From assembly GCA_030148485.1 (NCBI GenBank), contig JASBTJ010000040.1, forward strand, positions 1-64,000: DNA of 64,000 nucleotides, read 5' to 3'. The position numbers and the translations under genes were made by a program. A model generated the notes under the pieces. That model was not told where the DNA came from and ran no database searches. It worked only from the letters and a program-made list of their open reading frames with translations. Below, in pieces: positions 26,482 through 35,654 of the stretch. How positions within the stretch are numbered: position 1 is the stretch's first letter; the number at the start of each line of letters is the position of its first letter. Source of the DNA: Gammaproteobacteria bacterium (GTDB taxonomy: Bacteria > Pseudomonadota > Gammaproteobacteria > Chromatiales > Chromatiaceae).

Positions 26482-26799
26482 TTAGGCGTCTTCTTTGGGG
26501 GGAACGTAATTGGGATCTTTGGGATTCAGAAACACGAACTGGTGCGTGCCGTCGTCGAGTTCCACAAAGTCCATGGTCGCCTCATCCAACAACGGGACGA
26601 ATTCCGGTGCCATCACCAACTGAACGCCTTCGGACGCGAAGCGGATGTCGTCCTCGGTACCCTCGTCGAAGCCCATCACGTATTGGATGGACCCGTCGGC
26701 CGCTGTCTGGGCGGCCAGCCGCAGGGCCATGCCCTCGGTACCCCCCTGCTGGGCGGCGGCGCGGACTTGTTCGGCTGCTGCCGGAGTCACCTTGAACAT
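26482..26799 (-). CDS. dsrR: DsrR, IscA-like protein without cluster cysteines
   Basis: This 105-residue A-type scaffold fold (MFKVTPAAAEQVRAAAQQGG, MALRLAAQ, DIRFASEGVQLVMAPEFVPLLDEATMDFVEL) completely lacks the three cysteines that bind Fe-S in IscA, as expected for DsrR. In Allochromatium DsrR is needed for normal Dsr protein levels and acts post-transcriptionally. Here it lies between dsrN and dsrS in the standard order. Confidence 0.93.
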   Translation of the reverse strand: MFKVTPAAAEQVRAAAQQGGTEGMALRLAAQTAADGSIQYVMGFDEGTEDDIRFASEGVQLVMAPEFVPLLDEATMDFVELDDGTHQFVFLNPKDPNYVPPKEDA

Positions 26800-26831
26800 A
26801 AGCTGTTTGACCTCGTTACCGCCCGCCGGCT

Positions 26832-28217
26832 TCAGCCGCGGGCTGTCTGCTGTTGTTTACAACGCCGGACATGCTCCACGAAACGCGACACCCAGTGGTT
26901 TCCCCCGGTGTCGCGCATGTGGGTGTAGCTGGCCAGCAGATTCTTGTGGACGATGCCGTCGTGCTGACCATCGATACCGTAACCCCGCTCCACCCGGTAG
27001 GCGAAGCGGACATTCTCGGCCAGGTTCTCCAGGCCGGAATAGTGGAACTCATGGGCCGCGATCCCCTCCGCAGCCGGGGCGTTCGCCCGCCAGGGATGCT
27101 CGGCGGACTCCGCCAAGCGTACGTAACCACGGCCCTGCGGACGATCATGCATCCGCACGTCGGCAGGGATCGCGCCGACCATTTTACATTGCTTGTCGCC
27201 CCAGGTCAGTCGCCTGCTCAAATACATCAATCCGCCGCACTCGGCGTAGGCGGGGCCGCCGGCCTAGATGAAGTCCAGCACGGCGCGACGCATGGTGGTG
27301 TTCGCCTCCAGTTCCGCCATCCGGGTTTCGGGAAAGCCTCCCCCAATGAACAGGCCGTCCACCGCCGGAAGGCCTGGGTCGCGCGTCGCATCGAACGGTA
27401 CCAGCTCAGCGCCCGCCTCGCGAAACGCCGCCAGATCGCAGGGATAATAGAATCCGAACGCCTCGTCACGCGCGTAGCCGATGCGCACGTCCGGCGGCGC
27501 CGCTGGAGCGACCCTGGGCACCTCTGGCGCCTCAGGTGCGGTGCCAGCCAGAGCGACTACGCGATCAAGATCCACCTGCTCCGTGATACGTTGCCCCATG
27601 GCCGCAATACGTTGTGCACTGCTGTCGTCCTCGTTGCTGGGCATCAAGCCCAGGTGCCGCTCGACGATCACCATCTCGGGTGACTTGCCGACCGCGCCGA
27701 GCACCTTCACGTCCGTGTAATGCTCGATCACCTGCCGCAGCTTGCCCTCATGGCGTGAGCCGCCCACCTGGTTCAGTATCACCCCGGCAATGCGGATAGT
27801 CGGATCGAACGCCTGGTAACCCAGGATCAGCGGGGCGATCCCTCGGGTCATGCCCCGCGTGTCGAGTACCAGCACCACCGGCGCCGCCAGCTGGGCAGCC
27901 AACGCGGCATTGCTGTTGGAGCCATCCAGATCCAGCCCGTCGTACAGCCCCTTGTTCCCCTCAATCACACCAATGTCCGCGCCCGCCATCTGCTGCGCGA
28001 AGGTGGCGTCGATCTCGTCGCGTGCCATGGTGTAGAAGTCTAGGTTGTAACAAGCACGCCCCGCCGCGCGCCCAAGCCACAGCGGATCGATATAGTCCGG
28101 CCCCTTTTTGAAGGGCTGAACCGCCAGGCCACGCGCAGCCAGCGCCGCGCACAGACCGATGCTGACCGTGGTCTTGCCGGAGGACTTGTGCGCCGCGGAG
28201 ATGAACAGGTGGGCCAT
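26832..28217 (-). pseudogene. dsrN: DsrN (CobB-type amidase) with in-frame TAG
   Basis: The N-terminal part (MAHLFISAAHKSSGKTTVSIGL, a P-loop amidotransferase) runs 317 residues and stops at TAG (27266-27264). The same frame continues directly as AGGPAYAECGGLMYLSRRLTWGD, with the glutaminase cysteine (AECGG) beyond the stop, and ends at 26832, for 461 codons in total. A GAG-to-TAG change would explain it. DsrN resembles cobyrinate a,c-diamide synthase and is thought to amidate siroheme for DsrAB. A product ending at the stop would lack the glutaminase nucleophile. Error, decay or read-through must be told apart. Confidence 0.88.
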
Positions 28218-28256
28218 GATCTCGAGACCGTCGGAAAAGGCGTCAGCATAAACGAA

Positions 28257-28284
28257 AACGGGGCGACCACTCGGCCGCCCCGTT
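28257..28284 (-). terminator. Internal hairpin/attenuator between dsrP and dsrN
   Basis: Exact 9-bp arms AACGGGGCG (28257-28265) and CGCCCCGTT (28276-28284) are separated by 10 bp. On the transcribed strand the stem is followed by TTCGTTT, a broken T-run. It may lower transcription of dsrNRS relative to the upstream genes. Confidence 0.55.
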
Positions 28285-28311
28285 CCCTTTCAGCCTTGGT
28301 TCAGGGCTGCA

Positions 28312-29541
28312 TCACGCACCCTTGGCGGCGGCGTGCGGGTCCGCCACGTCGTCTGCCAGCGACTCCGGCAGGAAGCGCAGAACGCGTACCGCAACCAGGG
28401 TGGCGAGCAGCGCTACCGCGATACCGCCGATACCCAACAGGAACTCGGGCAGGCTCGGGCTGTAGCTGAGCGGATCGCCATTGACGCCGTCGTAGAATCC
28501 GGACGCGATGATGGTCTTATCCGGGAACATCGCCATCGGGAACGCCTGACCACCGATCACGATCACGTAGATCGCTGCGAAACCACCCAGGATGACCAGC
28601 GAGCAGGCGGCAACCAACGCACCGCGACTCTTGCCCAACGCCGGATGATAGATGATCCCCATGGGGATCAAACAGCCCGCCAGGATCCAGCCACCCCAGA
28701 ACAAGGTGGTGTAGATGCCCCCATCGCGCAGGATAAAGGCCTCATAGGCATGATTTTCTGTGCCGTACAGGTTGGTCAGGTGGTACACCACGGTGAAGTA
28801 CAGCACCGCAGCGACGAACACACCCAACAGGTTCTTGAGCCGGGCAATCAGCTTGTCGCCCAGTTCCCGTCCGTCGGTCTTGAAGGTGAACATCAGCACC
28901 AACAAGTAGATGGCCAGACCGTAGGCAAACGACATGATAATGAACATCGGCGCCATGATGGCCGCGTCATAGCCTTGGCGTGCCACCAGAAAACCGAAGA
29001 TCGAGCCGGTACCGGTGGTCAATGCCAAACGCCAGACGAACGCGAAGGTGCCGACCGACCTGGTATAACCCATCGCCTTGCGCTCCATCATGGTGAACAG
29101 GTAGACCGCGACGATGGCGAGGAAGCCGACATACAGGTAGATGTTCCAAGCGAAGATCGACTTGAAGTTGTATGTGGTCATGGCCACGATCAGACGCGCC
29201 GGCTGCCCCAGGTCCAGCACCAGCACCAACAGGCCGCCAATCAACAGCGTCATTGCCAAGAGACCAGACAAAGGCGCCAAGGGTTTGAAGACCTTTTTAC
29301 CGAACACCGAACCGATCGATGCAACGTTGAGGGCACCCGAAGCGGCAACGATGAGGAAAATCGCGAACACGTGAGGAATTCCCCACACGATCTGGTTGTT
29401 CATGCCCGTGACCCAGTGGCCCTCGTGCTCCATGTACAGGGTAGCGAAACCGGCAATGGCGACCACCGCTGCCAGCACGGCGAGCATGCCCCAGTAGCGC
29501 GGACTCTCGATACCCCATTCGCGGAAGTGGATCTTTTTCAT
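28312..29541 (-). CDS. dsrP: DsrP, NrfD/PsrC-type membrane subunit
   Basis: This 409-residue integral membrane protein has about ten helices (for example YWGMLAVLAAVVAIAGFATLY and LLAMTLLIGGLLVLVLDLG) and no cofactor cysteines, as in NrfD/PsrC quinone-interacting subunits. With DsrO and DsrJ it forms the quinone- and periplasm-facing half of the DsrMKJOP complex that moves electrons between the cytoplasmic sulfur-oxidation reactions and the membrane pool. It starts 23 bp after dsrO. Confidence 0.97.
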   Translation of the reverse strand: MKKIHFREWGIESPRYWGMLAVLAAVVAIAGFATLYMEHEGHWVTGMNNQIVWGIPHVFAIFLIVAASGALNVASIGSVFGKKVFKPLAPLSGLLAMTLLIGGLLVLVLDLGQPARLIVAMTTYNFKSIFAWNIYLYVGFLAIVAVYLFTMMERKAMGYTRSVGTFAFVWRLALTTGTGSIFGFLVARQGYDAAIMAPMFIIMSFAYGLAIYLLVLMFTFKTDGRELGDKLIARLKNLLGVFVAAVLYFTVVYHLTNLYGTENHAYEAFILRDGGIYTTLFWGGWILAGCLIPMGIIYHPALGKSRGALVAACSLVILGGFAAIYVIVIGGQAFPMAMFPDKTIIASGFYDGVNGDPLSYSPSLPEFLLGIGGIAVALLATLVAVRVLRFLPESLADDVADPHAAAKGA

Positions 29542-29564
29542 TTTCTGGAAGCTCCCCCGCCCGA

Positions 29565-30335
29565 TTAAAGACCGGTGTAACGAACGCCGGTGTTCAGTTT
29601 CAGGTCAGCCCGCACCTCGACGGTGGGGTACTTGGACATGGCCTGAGACACCGCACTGTTTGGATCCTTCAGATCACCGAAGATGATGGCCTGATGTCCG
29701 TCTTTGCTACACGCGTCCTGGCAGGCGGTGGTGGTCTCGCCCTGGTCCAGTCGGTGGACACAGAAGGTGCAGCTTTCGACACAGCCCTTGCCACGCGGCA
29801 CGGCGGTGGACTTGAGCAACACGTTCTCATGAATGAAGGAGCGCGCCTTGTAGGGACACGCCATCATGCAATAACGACAGCCGATACAGGTATGCCGGTC
29901 GACCAGTACCAGACCGTCCGCACGGCGGAAGGATGCGCCGGTCGGGCAGACGTCCACACACGGCGGGAACTCGCAGTGCTGGCATAGCATTGGCATGGTG
30001 GTGATACGGTCGGTCAAGTTGTCCTTGAGCTTGACCTCACGGATCCAGCGAGGACGCTGTCTTTCCCACTCCGCATCAGACGCGCCTTCGGGCTTGCCGA
30101 TGAGGTCGAGTCCGTTTTCCACGTCGCAGGCTTCCACGCACGCGGTGCAACCGTCGGCGCACTTCGTGGTGTCGATCAGCATGCCCCAGCGTACCTTGCT
30201 GGTGACGGGTTCTGCCCGTGGCGCGGCGTCGGCCACGCTGTGAAGGAATACCCCCGGAGCGACCGTGGTCGCCGCAGCGGCCGTCGCGGCGCGCGACAGG
30301 AAGTCACGACGCCCTTGATCAGTCTGCTTGCTCAT
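29565..30335 (-). CDS. dsrO: DsrO, periplasmic Fe-S electron carrier
   Basis: This 256-residue ferredoxin-like protein has a twin-arginine signal (GRRDFLSRAATAAAATTVAPG). Cysteine clusters CADGCTACVEACD, CQHCEFPPCVDVCPTGA, CIGCRYCMMACPYKAR and a fourth group (CVESCTFC) bind several [4Fe-4S] clusters. As part of DsrMKJOP it relays electrons between the haem protein DsrJ and DsrP. It overlaps neither neighbour but has only two bases after dsrJ. Confidence 0.97.
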   Translation of the reverse strand: MSKQTDQGRRDFLSRAATAAAATTVAPGVFLHSVADAAPRAEPVTSKVRWGMLIDTTKCADGCTACVEACDVENGLDLIGKPEGASDAEWERQRPRWIREVKLKDNLTDRITTMPMLCQHCEFPPCVDVCPTGASFRRADGLVLVDRHTCIGCRYCMMACPYKARSFIHENVLLKSTAVPRGKGCVESCTFCVHRLDQGETTTACQDACSKDGHQAIIFGDLKDPNSAVSQAMSKYPTVEVRADLKLNTGVRYTGL

Positions 30336-30337
30336 GA

Positions 30338-30838
30338 TCAGTTACCCGTTACCTGCTTGGCACTACCGCTTTCCATGCCGGCGTGCGCCTTTTCGATAAT
30401 CTCGGGGTCCATGCCAGCTGCGTGGGCCTTCACCTCTTCCAACAATTCCGGGGCGGGATTGATAGGCGTAGGCACGGTGGCGTGGCAGCTGAAACAATCC
30501 AGGGTTACCGCAGCACGGGTGTGACAGGTGGCGCAGAATTCGCCCGGCGCATTGATCGGCACCGGTTGGCCCTCTGCGTCACGACGCACATGGCAGTCGA
30601 TGCAACCGGCAATACTACTGTCGGTCTTGCGGATGCCTTCGTGAACCGTGATATCCCGCTGATGCTCGATAAGTTCGAAATGATTGCGCCGCATGAACGG
30701 CGTATCCCGAACGCAGGACTCCAGCTTGTCGGCTTTCGCCGACCCCTCGATCGCCTCACCCGCTTGGGCCACGCCCAGGCTGACGAACAGCCCGAGCGCG
30801 AACCCGACGAAGAGACGCATGACCTTGTTGCGGATCAT
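30338..30838 (-). CDS. dsrJ: DsrJ, triheme cytochrome c
   Basis: This 166-residue protein has an N-terminal hydrophobic anchor (MRLFVGFALGLFVSLGVAQA) and three CxxCH haem sites: CIDCH, CATCH and CFSCH. The lone cysteine in ESCVRDTPFM is the likely axial ligand of the unusual His/Cys haem described for DsrJ. It is periplasmic, part of DsrMKJOP. ATG 30838 is used; the ATG at 30820 is also possible and neither has a strong ribosome site. Confidence 0.95.
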   Translation of the reverse strand: MIRNKVMRLFVGFALGLFVSLGVAQAGEAIEGSAKADKLESCVRDTPFMRRNHFELIEHQRDITVHEGIRKTDSSIAGCIDCHVRRDAEGQPVPINAPGEFCATCHTRAAVTLDCFSCHATVPTPINPAPELLEEVKAHAAGMDPEIIEKAHAGMESGSAKQVTGN

Positions 30839-30860
30839 CGACTGTGCGACCCCTGATTGA

Positions 30861-32819
30861 TTACTCACCCAGGCCCATCTTGATGTAGCCGGTGGGGCAG
30901 ACATCGGAACAGATGTGGCAACCGATGCAACGGGCGTAGTCGGTATCGACGTAGCGGCCGGTGGTTGCTTCATCCTTCTTGACGCGGTACACGGCGTCCT
31001 GCGGGCAGAAGATGACACAGTTGTCGCACTCGAAGCACATGCCGCAGCTCATGCAACGCTTGGCTTCGTCGACGGCGGCCTCTTCCTCGAGGCAGATCAA
31101 GCGCTCGTGGAAGTGACCCAGGACCTCTTCCGCACTGGGGACTTCCTCACGACGCTTGTTACGCTCGTGATAGGCAAAGTGACCCAGGAACAGCTCGTCG
31201 TGCGGGATGATCTCCTGGAACGAACGGTCCTCGTAGTTGTGAACCGCGTACTTGGAGAACGACGTACCACGCTGATCGCCGGCGTTGGCATCGAAGTGCT
31301 CCGGATCGAGACCGGCTTCGTGCAGCTTGGCTTCCAGATCGAAGTGATGCACGTCGACCTTGGGACGCTTCTTGTGCTCGCTGCCCTTCAGGAACTCATC
31401 GATGGAGTCGGCGGCAATGGATGCCTGGCCGATAGCGGTGGTCAGCAGGTGCGGGCGAATGATGTCGCCAGCGACGAAGTGACCCTGCTTGCCCGGCACC
31501 TGATAGAAGGCGTCGGCATCAATCAGGTTACGCTCGTTGGCGAAGTCCTCCAGACCAGCCATGTCACCGCCCTGACCGATGGCGGACACGATCAGGTCGG
31601 CTTCGATGACCTGCTCGGTGCCCTCAATCGGGGTCGGACGACCGCCTTCCAGGGTGCACTTGGCGATCTTCAGGCCGGTCGCGCGACCGTCCTCACCGAT
31701 GACCAGGCCAACCGGCATGACTTCGTCGATGATGGTCACACCTTCGTGCAGCGCGTCATGCACTTCGTGCTCGGCAGCGGTCATGTTCTCTTTCGGGAAC
31801 AACGAGGTCAGGGTGACATCGGAACCCTGGGCGGCTGCGGTAATCGCGGTGTCCTGGGCGACGAAGCCGTCGTTCACCACCAGCTCCGGACGGTCGGTCG
31901 GGTTGGTGCTTTCGATGTTACCCAGACGACGGGCAACGGACACCACGTCGATGGAGGTATCACCACCACCGATGCACACCACTTTCTTGGCGGTGACCTT
32001 CATGCGACCTTCGTTGAAGGCCTTCAGGAAGGCGACACCGGACACGCAGTTCGGCGCGTCGTCCCAGCCGTCGACAGGCAGACCACGACCGGTCCAGCAG
32101 CCGATGGTCCACAGGATGGCGTCGTGGGACTTCTCGAGCTCTTCCACGGTCACGTCGGTACCGACGCGGGTATTCAGCTTCACCTCGACATCGCCCATGT
32201 CGATGATGCGCTGGATCTCGGCAGCCAGCTTGTCACGCGGAATCCGGTAGTTCGGAATACCGAAACGCATCATGCCGCCCAGATCGCTCAATGCCTCGAA
32301 TACGGTCACGGCGTGACCTTTGCGACGCAGTTGGTAAGCCGCCGCCATGCCGGCAGGGCCACCACCGATGATGGCGACTTTCTTACCGGTGGATTCGCCA
32401 GCGGCGAACGTGTAGCCATTGGCCAGCGCGGTATCACCGATGAACTGCTCGACGGAGTTGATGCCAACGAAGTCCTCGACCTCGTTACGGTTACAACCGT
32501 CCTGGCAGGGTGCCGGGCAGACACGCCCCATCATCGAGGGGAACGGGTTGGCATCGGTGGAACGACGGAAGGCGTACTCCTGCCATGCCATGTCGCCCGC
32601 GGGCTTCTCTTGACCGCGCACGATAGCGAGCCAGCCACGGATGTCCTCACCGGACGGGCAGGAACCCTGGCAAGGCGGCGTCTTGTGAATATAGGTCGGA
32701 CACTTGTGGGAAGTGTCCTCATTGAAGATCTTGTCGGTCCAAGAATCCCAAGTGTTTTTGCCGTCATCAAACCGACGCCAGGAAAGCTTGGTGTTCATTT
32801 CGTCACTAGGAGTCGCCAT
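30861..32819 (-). CDS. dsrL: DsrL, NAD(P)H-linked iron-sulfur flavoprotein
   Basis: This 652-residue protein is like the glutamate-synthase small subunit: an N-terminal cysteine region (HKTPPCQGSCPSGEDIRGW, CPAPCQDGCNR), FAD site VAIIGGGPAGMAAAYQLRRKGHAVTVFEA near 150, NAD(P)H site VVCIGGGDTSIDVVSVARR near 285, then a C-terminal ferredoxin domain (CMSCGMCFECDNC, CIGCHICSDVCPTG). DsrL couples DsrAB sulfide/polysulfide oxidation to pyridine nucleotide reduction in the reverse pathway. GGAGAG precedes the ATG. Confidence 0.97.
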   Translation of the reverse strand: MATPSDEMNTKLSWRRFDDGKNTWDSWTDKIFNEDTSHKCPTYIHKTPPCQGSCPSGEDIRGWLAIVRGQEKPAGDMAWQEYAFRRSTDANPFPSMMGRVCPAPCQDGCNRNEVEDFVGINSVEQFIGDTALANGYTFAAGESTGKKVAIIGGGPAGMAAAYQLRRKGHAVTVFEALSDLGGMMRFGIPNYRIPRDKLAAEIQRIIDMGDVEVKLNTRVGTDVTVEELEKSHDAILWTIGCWTGRGLPVDGWDDAPNCVSGVAFLKAFNEGRMKVTAKKVVCIGGGDTSIDVVSVARRLGNIESTNPTDRPELVVNDGFVAQDTAITAAAQGSDVTLTSLFPKENMTAAEHEVHDALHEGVTIIDEVMPVGLVIGEDGRATGLKIAKCTLEGGRPTPIEGTEQVIEADLIVSAIGQGGDMAGLEDFANERNLIDADAFYQVPGKQGHFVAGDIIRPHLLTTAIGQASIAADSIDEFLKGSEHKKRPKVDVHHFDLEAKLHEAGLDPEHFDANAGDQRGTSFSKYAVHNYEDRSFQEIIPHDELFLGHFAYHERNKRREEVPSAEEVLGHFHERLICLEEEAAVDEAKRCMSCGMCFECDNCVIFCPQDAVYRVKKDEATTGRYVDTDYARCIGCHICSDVCPTGYIKMGLGE

Positions 32820-32891
32820 TCTTACTCTCCTTACCAGTAAAGCCTACTGCCCAATCGGCAATCGTTGTCTCGTATTCAGATGCGGCCCTGA

Positions 32892-34430
32892 TCAGGCGGC
32901 ATCCTCGGCATCTTCTTCATCATCGTCATCGACCTGGCCGGTGAGGATGATGGCGTTTGAAACCAGTCCGTGGACACTCTGAATCATGTCCATGCCCATG
33001 CCGTAGAACGGCAGGACCTTGGTGAACTGCGCCTTACAGATGGCGCAGATCGCCGCCATGTGGGTAACCCCGTGGTCTTCGATCACGGTCGACAAGGCGT
33101 CCATACGCGGCTTGGCGCCCTTGACGCGCAGCTCCATCAGGTCGTCGGTCAGCAGACCACCGCCACCACCACAGCAGAAGGTCTTTTCGTGAATGGTGTC
33201 CGGCGCCATGTCCACGAAGTTGTTGCAGACCGCCTTGATCACGTTACGCGGGATGGTGAACTGACCACCCGGCTCGTCGCCCATGCGCGAGGCGCGCGCG
33301 ACATTGCAGGAGTCGTGGAAGGTCAGCACCATGTCGTCGTTGCGCGACTTGTCGATATTCAGCGTGCCCTTCTGGATTTCACCCCAGGTGAATTCCAGGA
33401 TGTGCTGAGGCACCGGGTACTTCGGATCCAGGAAGTCGAACGGACCGGCCAGGGTGTTCAGGAAACTGTAAGCCACCCGCCAGGCATGACCGCACTCACC
33501 GAAGATGATGCGCTTGACACCCAACTCCAGCGCCGCCTCACGGATACGCAGGGAGATGCGGCGCATGTTCTCGTAGGAGCCGATGAACATGCCGAAGTTG
33601 GCCGCCTCGGACGCCTTGGAACTCAAGGTCCAGTCGGCGCCCGCCTCGTGGAACACCTTGCCGTAACCGATCAAGCCGTCAACGTGCGGCTCAGCGAAAA
33701 AGTCGGCGGACGGGGTGACCAGCAGAATGTCGGCACCCTTCTTGTCCAGCGGATACTTGACCGCGACGCCGGTTTCGTCCTCGACGTCTTCCTCAAGGCC
33801 TTCCAGGGTATCGGCCAGGGCGTTCTCGGGCAGCCCCAGGTTGTTGCCGATCTTGAAGACCTTGTTGATGATCTCGTTGCAGTATTTCTGACCCAGACCG
33901 ATGCGGTCCATGATCTCGCGCGCGGCCATCGAAATCTCGGCGGTATCGATGCCGTACGGGCAGAACACCGAGCAGCGACGGCACTGGGAGCACTGGTGGA
34001 AATAGCTGTACCAGTCGTCCAGCACTTCCTTGTCCAGATCGACGGCGCCGACCAGTTTCGGGAAGTACTTGCCCGCAAAGGTGAAGTACCGGCGGTAGAC
34101 CTTGCGCAGCAGGTCCTGGCGCGCCACCGGCATGTTCTTGGGGTCGCTGGTGCCCAGGTAGTAGTGGCACTTGTCGGTGCACGCGCCGCATTTCACACAG
34201 GAATCGAGGAACACCTGCAGCGAGCGGTACTTGCCGAGCATCTCGCCCATCGCGCCGATGGCCTTGTCCTGCCAGCCGTCGACCAATTCACCGGGATAAC
34301 CCAGCGGCTCCTGGAATTCGACTTTGGACACGTACGGGCTGCTATGCGCCATGGTATCCGGCGTGACGGCCGGAACCTCGGTGTACTCGGTCAGCTTCGG
34401 TACTTCAAATTCAATGGGTTTCTTCGCCAT
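32892..34430 (-). CDS. dsrK: DsrK, HdrD-like catalytic subunit of DsrMKJOP
   Basis: This 512-residue protein starts at ATG 34430 (MAKKPIEFEVPKL); the open frame upstream overlaps dsrM and is not used. Two [4Fe-4S] ferredoxin motifs (CVKCGACTDKCHYY, CSQCRRCSVFCPYG) precede a CCG domain (FCCGGGGGLL near 430) that in HdrD-type proteins holds a noncubane cluster acting on disulfides. It is thought to act on the DsrC trisulfide or disulfide at the cytoplasmic face of the membrane. The acidic tail DDDDEEDAEDAA is notable. Confidence 0.97.
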   Translation of the reverse strand: MAKKPIEFEVPKLTEYTEVPAVTPDTMAHSSPYVSKVEFQEPLGYPGELVDGWQDKAIGAMGEMLGKYRSLQVFLDSCVKCGACTDKCHYYLGTSDPKNMPVARQDLLRKVYRRYFTFAGKYFPKLVGAVDLDKEVLDDWYSYFHQCSQCRRCSVFCPYGIDTAEISMAAREIMDRIGLGQKYCNEIINKVFKIGNNLGLPENALADTLEGLEEDVEDETGVAVKYPLDKKGADILLVTPSADFFAEPHVDGLIGYGKVFHEAGADWTLSSKASEAANFGMFIGSYENMRRISLRIREAALELGVKRIIFGECGHAWRVAYSFLNTLAGPFDFLDPKYPVPQHILEFTWGEIQKGTLNIDKSRNDDMVLTFHDSCNVARASRMGDEPGGQFTIPRNVIKAVCNNFVDMAPDTIHEKTFCCGGGGGLLTDDLMELRVKGAKPRMDALSTVIEDHGVTHMAAICAICKAQFTKVLPFYGMGMDMIQSVHGLVSNAIILTGQVDDDDEEDAEDAA

Positions 34431-34464
34431 GACCTTGCCTCTTCGCCTCGCCTTTAACCGGCCC

Positions 34465-35208
34465 TCAGGACCGATCCTCGAGCTTTTGAGCCCACGGCGC
34501 GATATGACGCTGCTCACGCGGGTTGTCGACCTGGTTACGGGTCGGGCTGAAGAACACACCCGGGGCGTGCAACAGCTTGCTGATGGGGAAGATGATCAAC
34601 AGCAGGGCGACCAGTGCCAGATGCACGATCAGGAACGGATCGGCCGGCAAATTGGGCATGCTTCCCCAGCTGAACGTCAACAGACCACGGAAAAATTCTT
34701 TCACTGCAATGATGTCGGTGTGCGCGACAAAGGTCATCGACGCGCCGCTGATTCCGATCAGCAACAACAACAGCAACATCAGATGGTCGGACGGTGCAGA
34801 GATGTAGCGCACGCGGTCGACCAGGAGCCTGCGGGCCCACAGGCCCAGCAAACCGATGATCATGGCAAACGCCAGATACTCGATCAGCGGCGACACCCAT
34901 TCCACGATCGCGGGCACGGGGTCCATGAAATAACGGAGGTGGCGGAACAGTACGGCAAACAGGGCCATGTGGAAGACCCAGCCGAACAGCCAAGTCCACT
35001 TGGTGGACTTGAACAGGCTTTCAAAGAAAGCCACCTCACGGAACATACGCAGGACAACACCCGTCTTGGTAGTGGGTGCCGGCGTAGTAGGAATCTTGAG
35101 CGGCGCCGGGGTCTTCGCGAAGATGACAATCTTGCGAACCACACCGATCAGGAAGATCGCGGTGGCGACATAGAATAGCGCGGCAAATGTGACCGTCAGA
35201 AACGACAT
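34465..35208 (-). CDS. dsrM: DsrM, NarI-like haem b membrane subunit
   Basis: This 247-residue protein has five to six membrane helices with histidines placed for haem b ligation (FGWVFHMALFAVLFRHLRYF, FLIVHLALVALLLIIFPISKLLHAPG). As the membrane partner of DsrK it links the cytoplasmic thiol chemistry to the quinone pool. It starts 74 bp after dsrC; a strong hairpin lies in that gap. Confidence 0.96.
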   Translation of the reverse strand: MSFLTVTFAALFYVATAIFLIGVVRKIVIFAKTPAPLKIPTTPAPTTKTGVVLRMFREVAFFESLFKSTKWTWLFGWVFHMALFAVLFRHLRYFMDPVPAIVEWVSPLIEYLAFAMIIGLLGLWARRLLVDRVRYISAPSDHLMLLLLLLIGISGASMTFVAHTDIIAVKEFFRGLLTFSWGSMPNLPADPFLIVHLALVALLLIIFPISKLLHAPGVFFSPTRNQVDNPREQRHIAPWAQKLEDRS

Positions 35209-35239
35209 GTTTCCGGGATCCTCATCAAGTTCTCAGGAA

Positions 35240-35262
35240 CCGGGGGACCAGATGTCCCCCGG
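35240..35262 (-). other. Stable hairpin between dsrC and dsrM
   Basis: Exact arms CCGGGGGAC (35240-35248) and GTCCCCCGG (35254-35262), loop of 5. No T-run follows. It could protect the 3' end of an abundant dsrC-ending mRNA after processing. Confidence 0.5.
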
Positions 35263-35282
35263 CGATCAAGCGACAGGCGCGA

Positions 35283-35615
35283 TTACACGCAGCCGGTCGG
35301 CTTCGGCAGGCCAGCGTAACGGCACGCTTGCTTACCCGGACCGTAGGGGAACAGACCGTACAGGTACTTGCTGTTGCCCTTGTCCTTACCCAGCTTCTTG
35401 GCCACGGCCTTGGTCAGCACGCGGACGGCCGGGGCGATCTGGTACTCTTCGTAGTACTCGCGCAGGAACTTGATGATGTCCCAGTGCTCGTCGGTCAGTT
35501 CCAGCTCGTCTTCCTTAGCCATCACTTCAGCAACGCCGGGCTCCCAGTCGTTGATGTTGGCCAGGTAGCCTTCTTCGTCGACCTCAAAGGTCTTGCCATT
35601 CACTTCGATAGCCAT
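35283..35615 (-). CDS. dsrC: DsrC, sulfur-carrier substrate protein
   Basis: This 110-residue protein has the DsrC fold (MAIEVNGKTFEVDEEGYL, WDIIKFLREYYEEYQIAPAVRVL) and the flexible C-terminal arm with both functional cysteines, ACRYAGLPKPTGCV, ten residues apart. These carry the trisulfide or persulfide that DsrAB oxidises. Compare the paralogue at 42321-42665, which lacks both. A ribosome site AGGAG precedes the ATG. Confidence 0.98.
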   Translation of the reverse strand: MAIEVNGKTFEVDEEGYLANINDWEPGVAEVMAKEDELELTDEHWDIIKFLREYYEEYQIAPAVRVLTKAVAKKLGKDKGNSKYLYGLFPYGPGKQACRYAGLPKPTGCV

Positions 35616-35654
35616 CAGGTTATCTCCTCAACAGGTAATTTGACTTGCCGGGGC

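Noticed and set aside
27264-27266. Pyrrolysine at the dsrN TAG
   Set aside because: No pyl genes are in the window and the position normally holds an ordinary residue; mutation or error is simpler.
30839-31018. Upstream extension of dsrJ into dsrL
   Set aside because: The extra residues are a shifted-frame reading of the dsrL end; the signal anchor begins after 30838.
34431-34559. Upstream extension of dsrK to an earlier start
   Set aside because: It would overlap dsrM and adds a basic stretch not seen in DsrK; ATG at 34430 gives the normal start.
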